Shown piece after piece: positions 63,740-64,000 of a stretch of 64,000 bases of DNA (the stretch's first letter is position 1; every line of letters begins with the position of its first letter). Below the pieces are notes generated by a model, which worked only from the letters and a program-made list of their open reading frames with translations, searched no databases and had not been told where the DNA came from. Position numbers and translations under genes: made by a program. Source of the stretch: Buchnera aphidicola (Cinara strobi) (GTDB lineage: Bacteria; Pseudomonadota; Gammaproteobacteria; Enterobacterales; Enterobacteriaceae); NCBI RefSeq assembly GCF_900560745.1, contig NZ_LR025085.1, forward strand, positions 186,001-250,000. Reading direction: 5' to 3'.

Positions 63740-64000
63740 CTAACATATATTGATAATTTTACATGTATTTACTAACCTAGAATGGTTCTCTTTTCCATTT
63801 TTTATAACAACAATTATATCATCTTTTTTTAAAAATTTTTTGTTTTTTAGAAATTGTACTACTACTTTAGTAGATTTTTCGTAAGTACCAATATCTTGTA
63901 AAAATATTGGAATGACACCTTTATATAATGCTGATAAACGAAGATTTTTAATAGAATTCGATATGTAAAAAATTGGTACACTAGATTCAATTCTTGATGC
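63740..64000 (-). CDS. pykA: Pyruvate kinase, C-terminal part (cut by window edge)
   Basis: 86 C-terminal codons, stop TAG at 63740-63742. The visible part is the C-terminal regulatory domain: SRIESSVPIFYIS, ALYKGVIPIFLQD, a middle segment VVVQFLKNKKFLKKDDIIVV, and an end HSRLVNTCKI resembling the SxxNTxRI ending of pyruvate kinases. I favour the PykA type from remembered Buchnera content, but this fragment alone cannot separate PykA from PykF. Confidence 0.85.
   Translation of the reverse strand, partial: ASRIESSVPIFYISNSIKNLRLSALYKGVIPIFLQDIGTYEKSTKVVVQFLKNKKFLKKDDIIVVIKNGKENHSRLVNTCKIINIC

Overview
This window is a stretch of the reduced chromosome of an obligate insect endosymbiont, almost certainly Buchnera aphidicola (the aphid symbiont) or a very close relative; I cannot name the host aphid. 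The grounds are extreme A+T richness; about 50 readable genes, all of recognisable gamma-proteobacterial (E. coli-like) families; no mobile elements, phage genes or CRISPR; a 16S rRNA gene followed by tRNA-Ile and tRNA-Ala but not by 23S; trpDCBA without trpE or trpG; and a gene order (proS-flhB-flhA-argS-16S ... sucAB-gpmA-pfkA ... rpsA-aroA-serC-serS-trxB-infA-aspS) that matches what I remember of Buchnera.

Layout. 1-6 kb: proS (cut by the edge), flagellar export genes flhB and flhA, argS. 6.1-8.1 kb: a ribosomal RNA unit with a sigma70-like promoter, boxA, an RNase III processing stem, 16S, tRNA-Ile and tRNA-Ala. 8.4-11 kb: dnaQ, tRNA-Asp, grpE, smpB, tadA. 11-15.7 kb, minus strand: lepA-lepB-rnc-era-acpS. 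16-22.4 kb, plus strand: mnmA, fabI, rnb, lipB, lipA. 22.7-30.8 kb, minus strand: trpD-trpCF-trpB-trpA-yciC-yciA-sppA. 31.6-38.8 kb: rluB, suhB, rlmN, hisS, glyA, pgl. 39-43.5 kb: mfd (truncated, frameshifted), gapA, fldA. 44.7-52.7 kb: ybgI, sucA-sucB, gpmA, pfkA, tpiA. 52.8-59.2 kb, minus strand: serS-serC-aroA-rpsA-ihfB. 59.5-64 kb: trxB, infA, aspS, yebC and the 3' end of pykA.

Functionally the genes cover translation (five aminoacyl-tRNA synthetases, S1, IF1, EF4, SmpB, rRNA and tRNA modification), lower glycolysis and the 2-oxoglutarate dehydrogenase branch, tryptophan, chorismate and serine synthesis (nutrition of the host), lipoate and fatty-acid synthesis, protein secretion, and a remnant flagellar export apparatus. 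Spacers are long and A+T-rich where genes found in relatives or in the E. coli order are missing (phrB, cmk, the 5' part of mfd); yciB is missing without leaving a spacer.

The most interesting signals are decay with apparent retention of function. (1) smpB and mfd are each interrupted by a run of 13 A residues (coding strand) where 14 would keep frame, a pattern expected if RNA polymerase slippage rescues the gene. (2) FlhB has lost the NPTH autocleavage motif (N269-S-V-D), which would lock the export apparatus in hook mode. (3) SuhB has lost all the acidic metal ligands of an inositol monophosphatase, yet the frame is intact and the rrn boxA that the SuhB/Nus complex acts on is also retained in this window. 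(4) lepB holds a 27-base homopolymer. I see no sign of an unknown multigene system.
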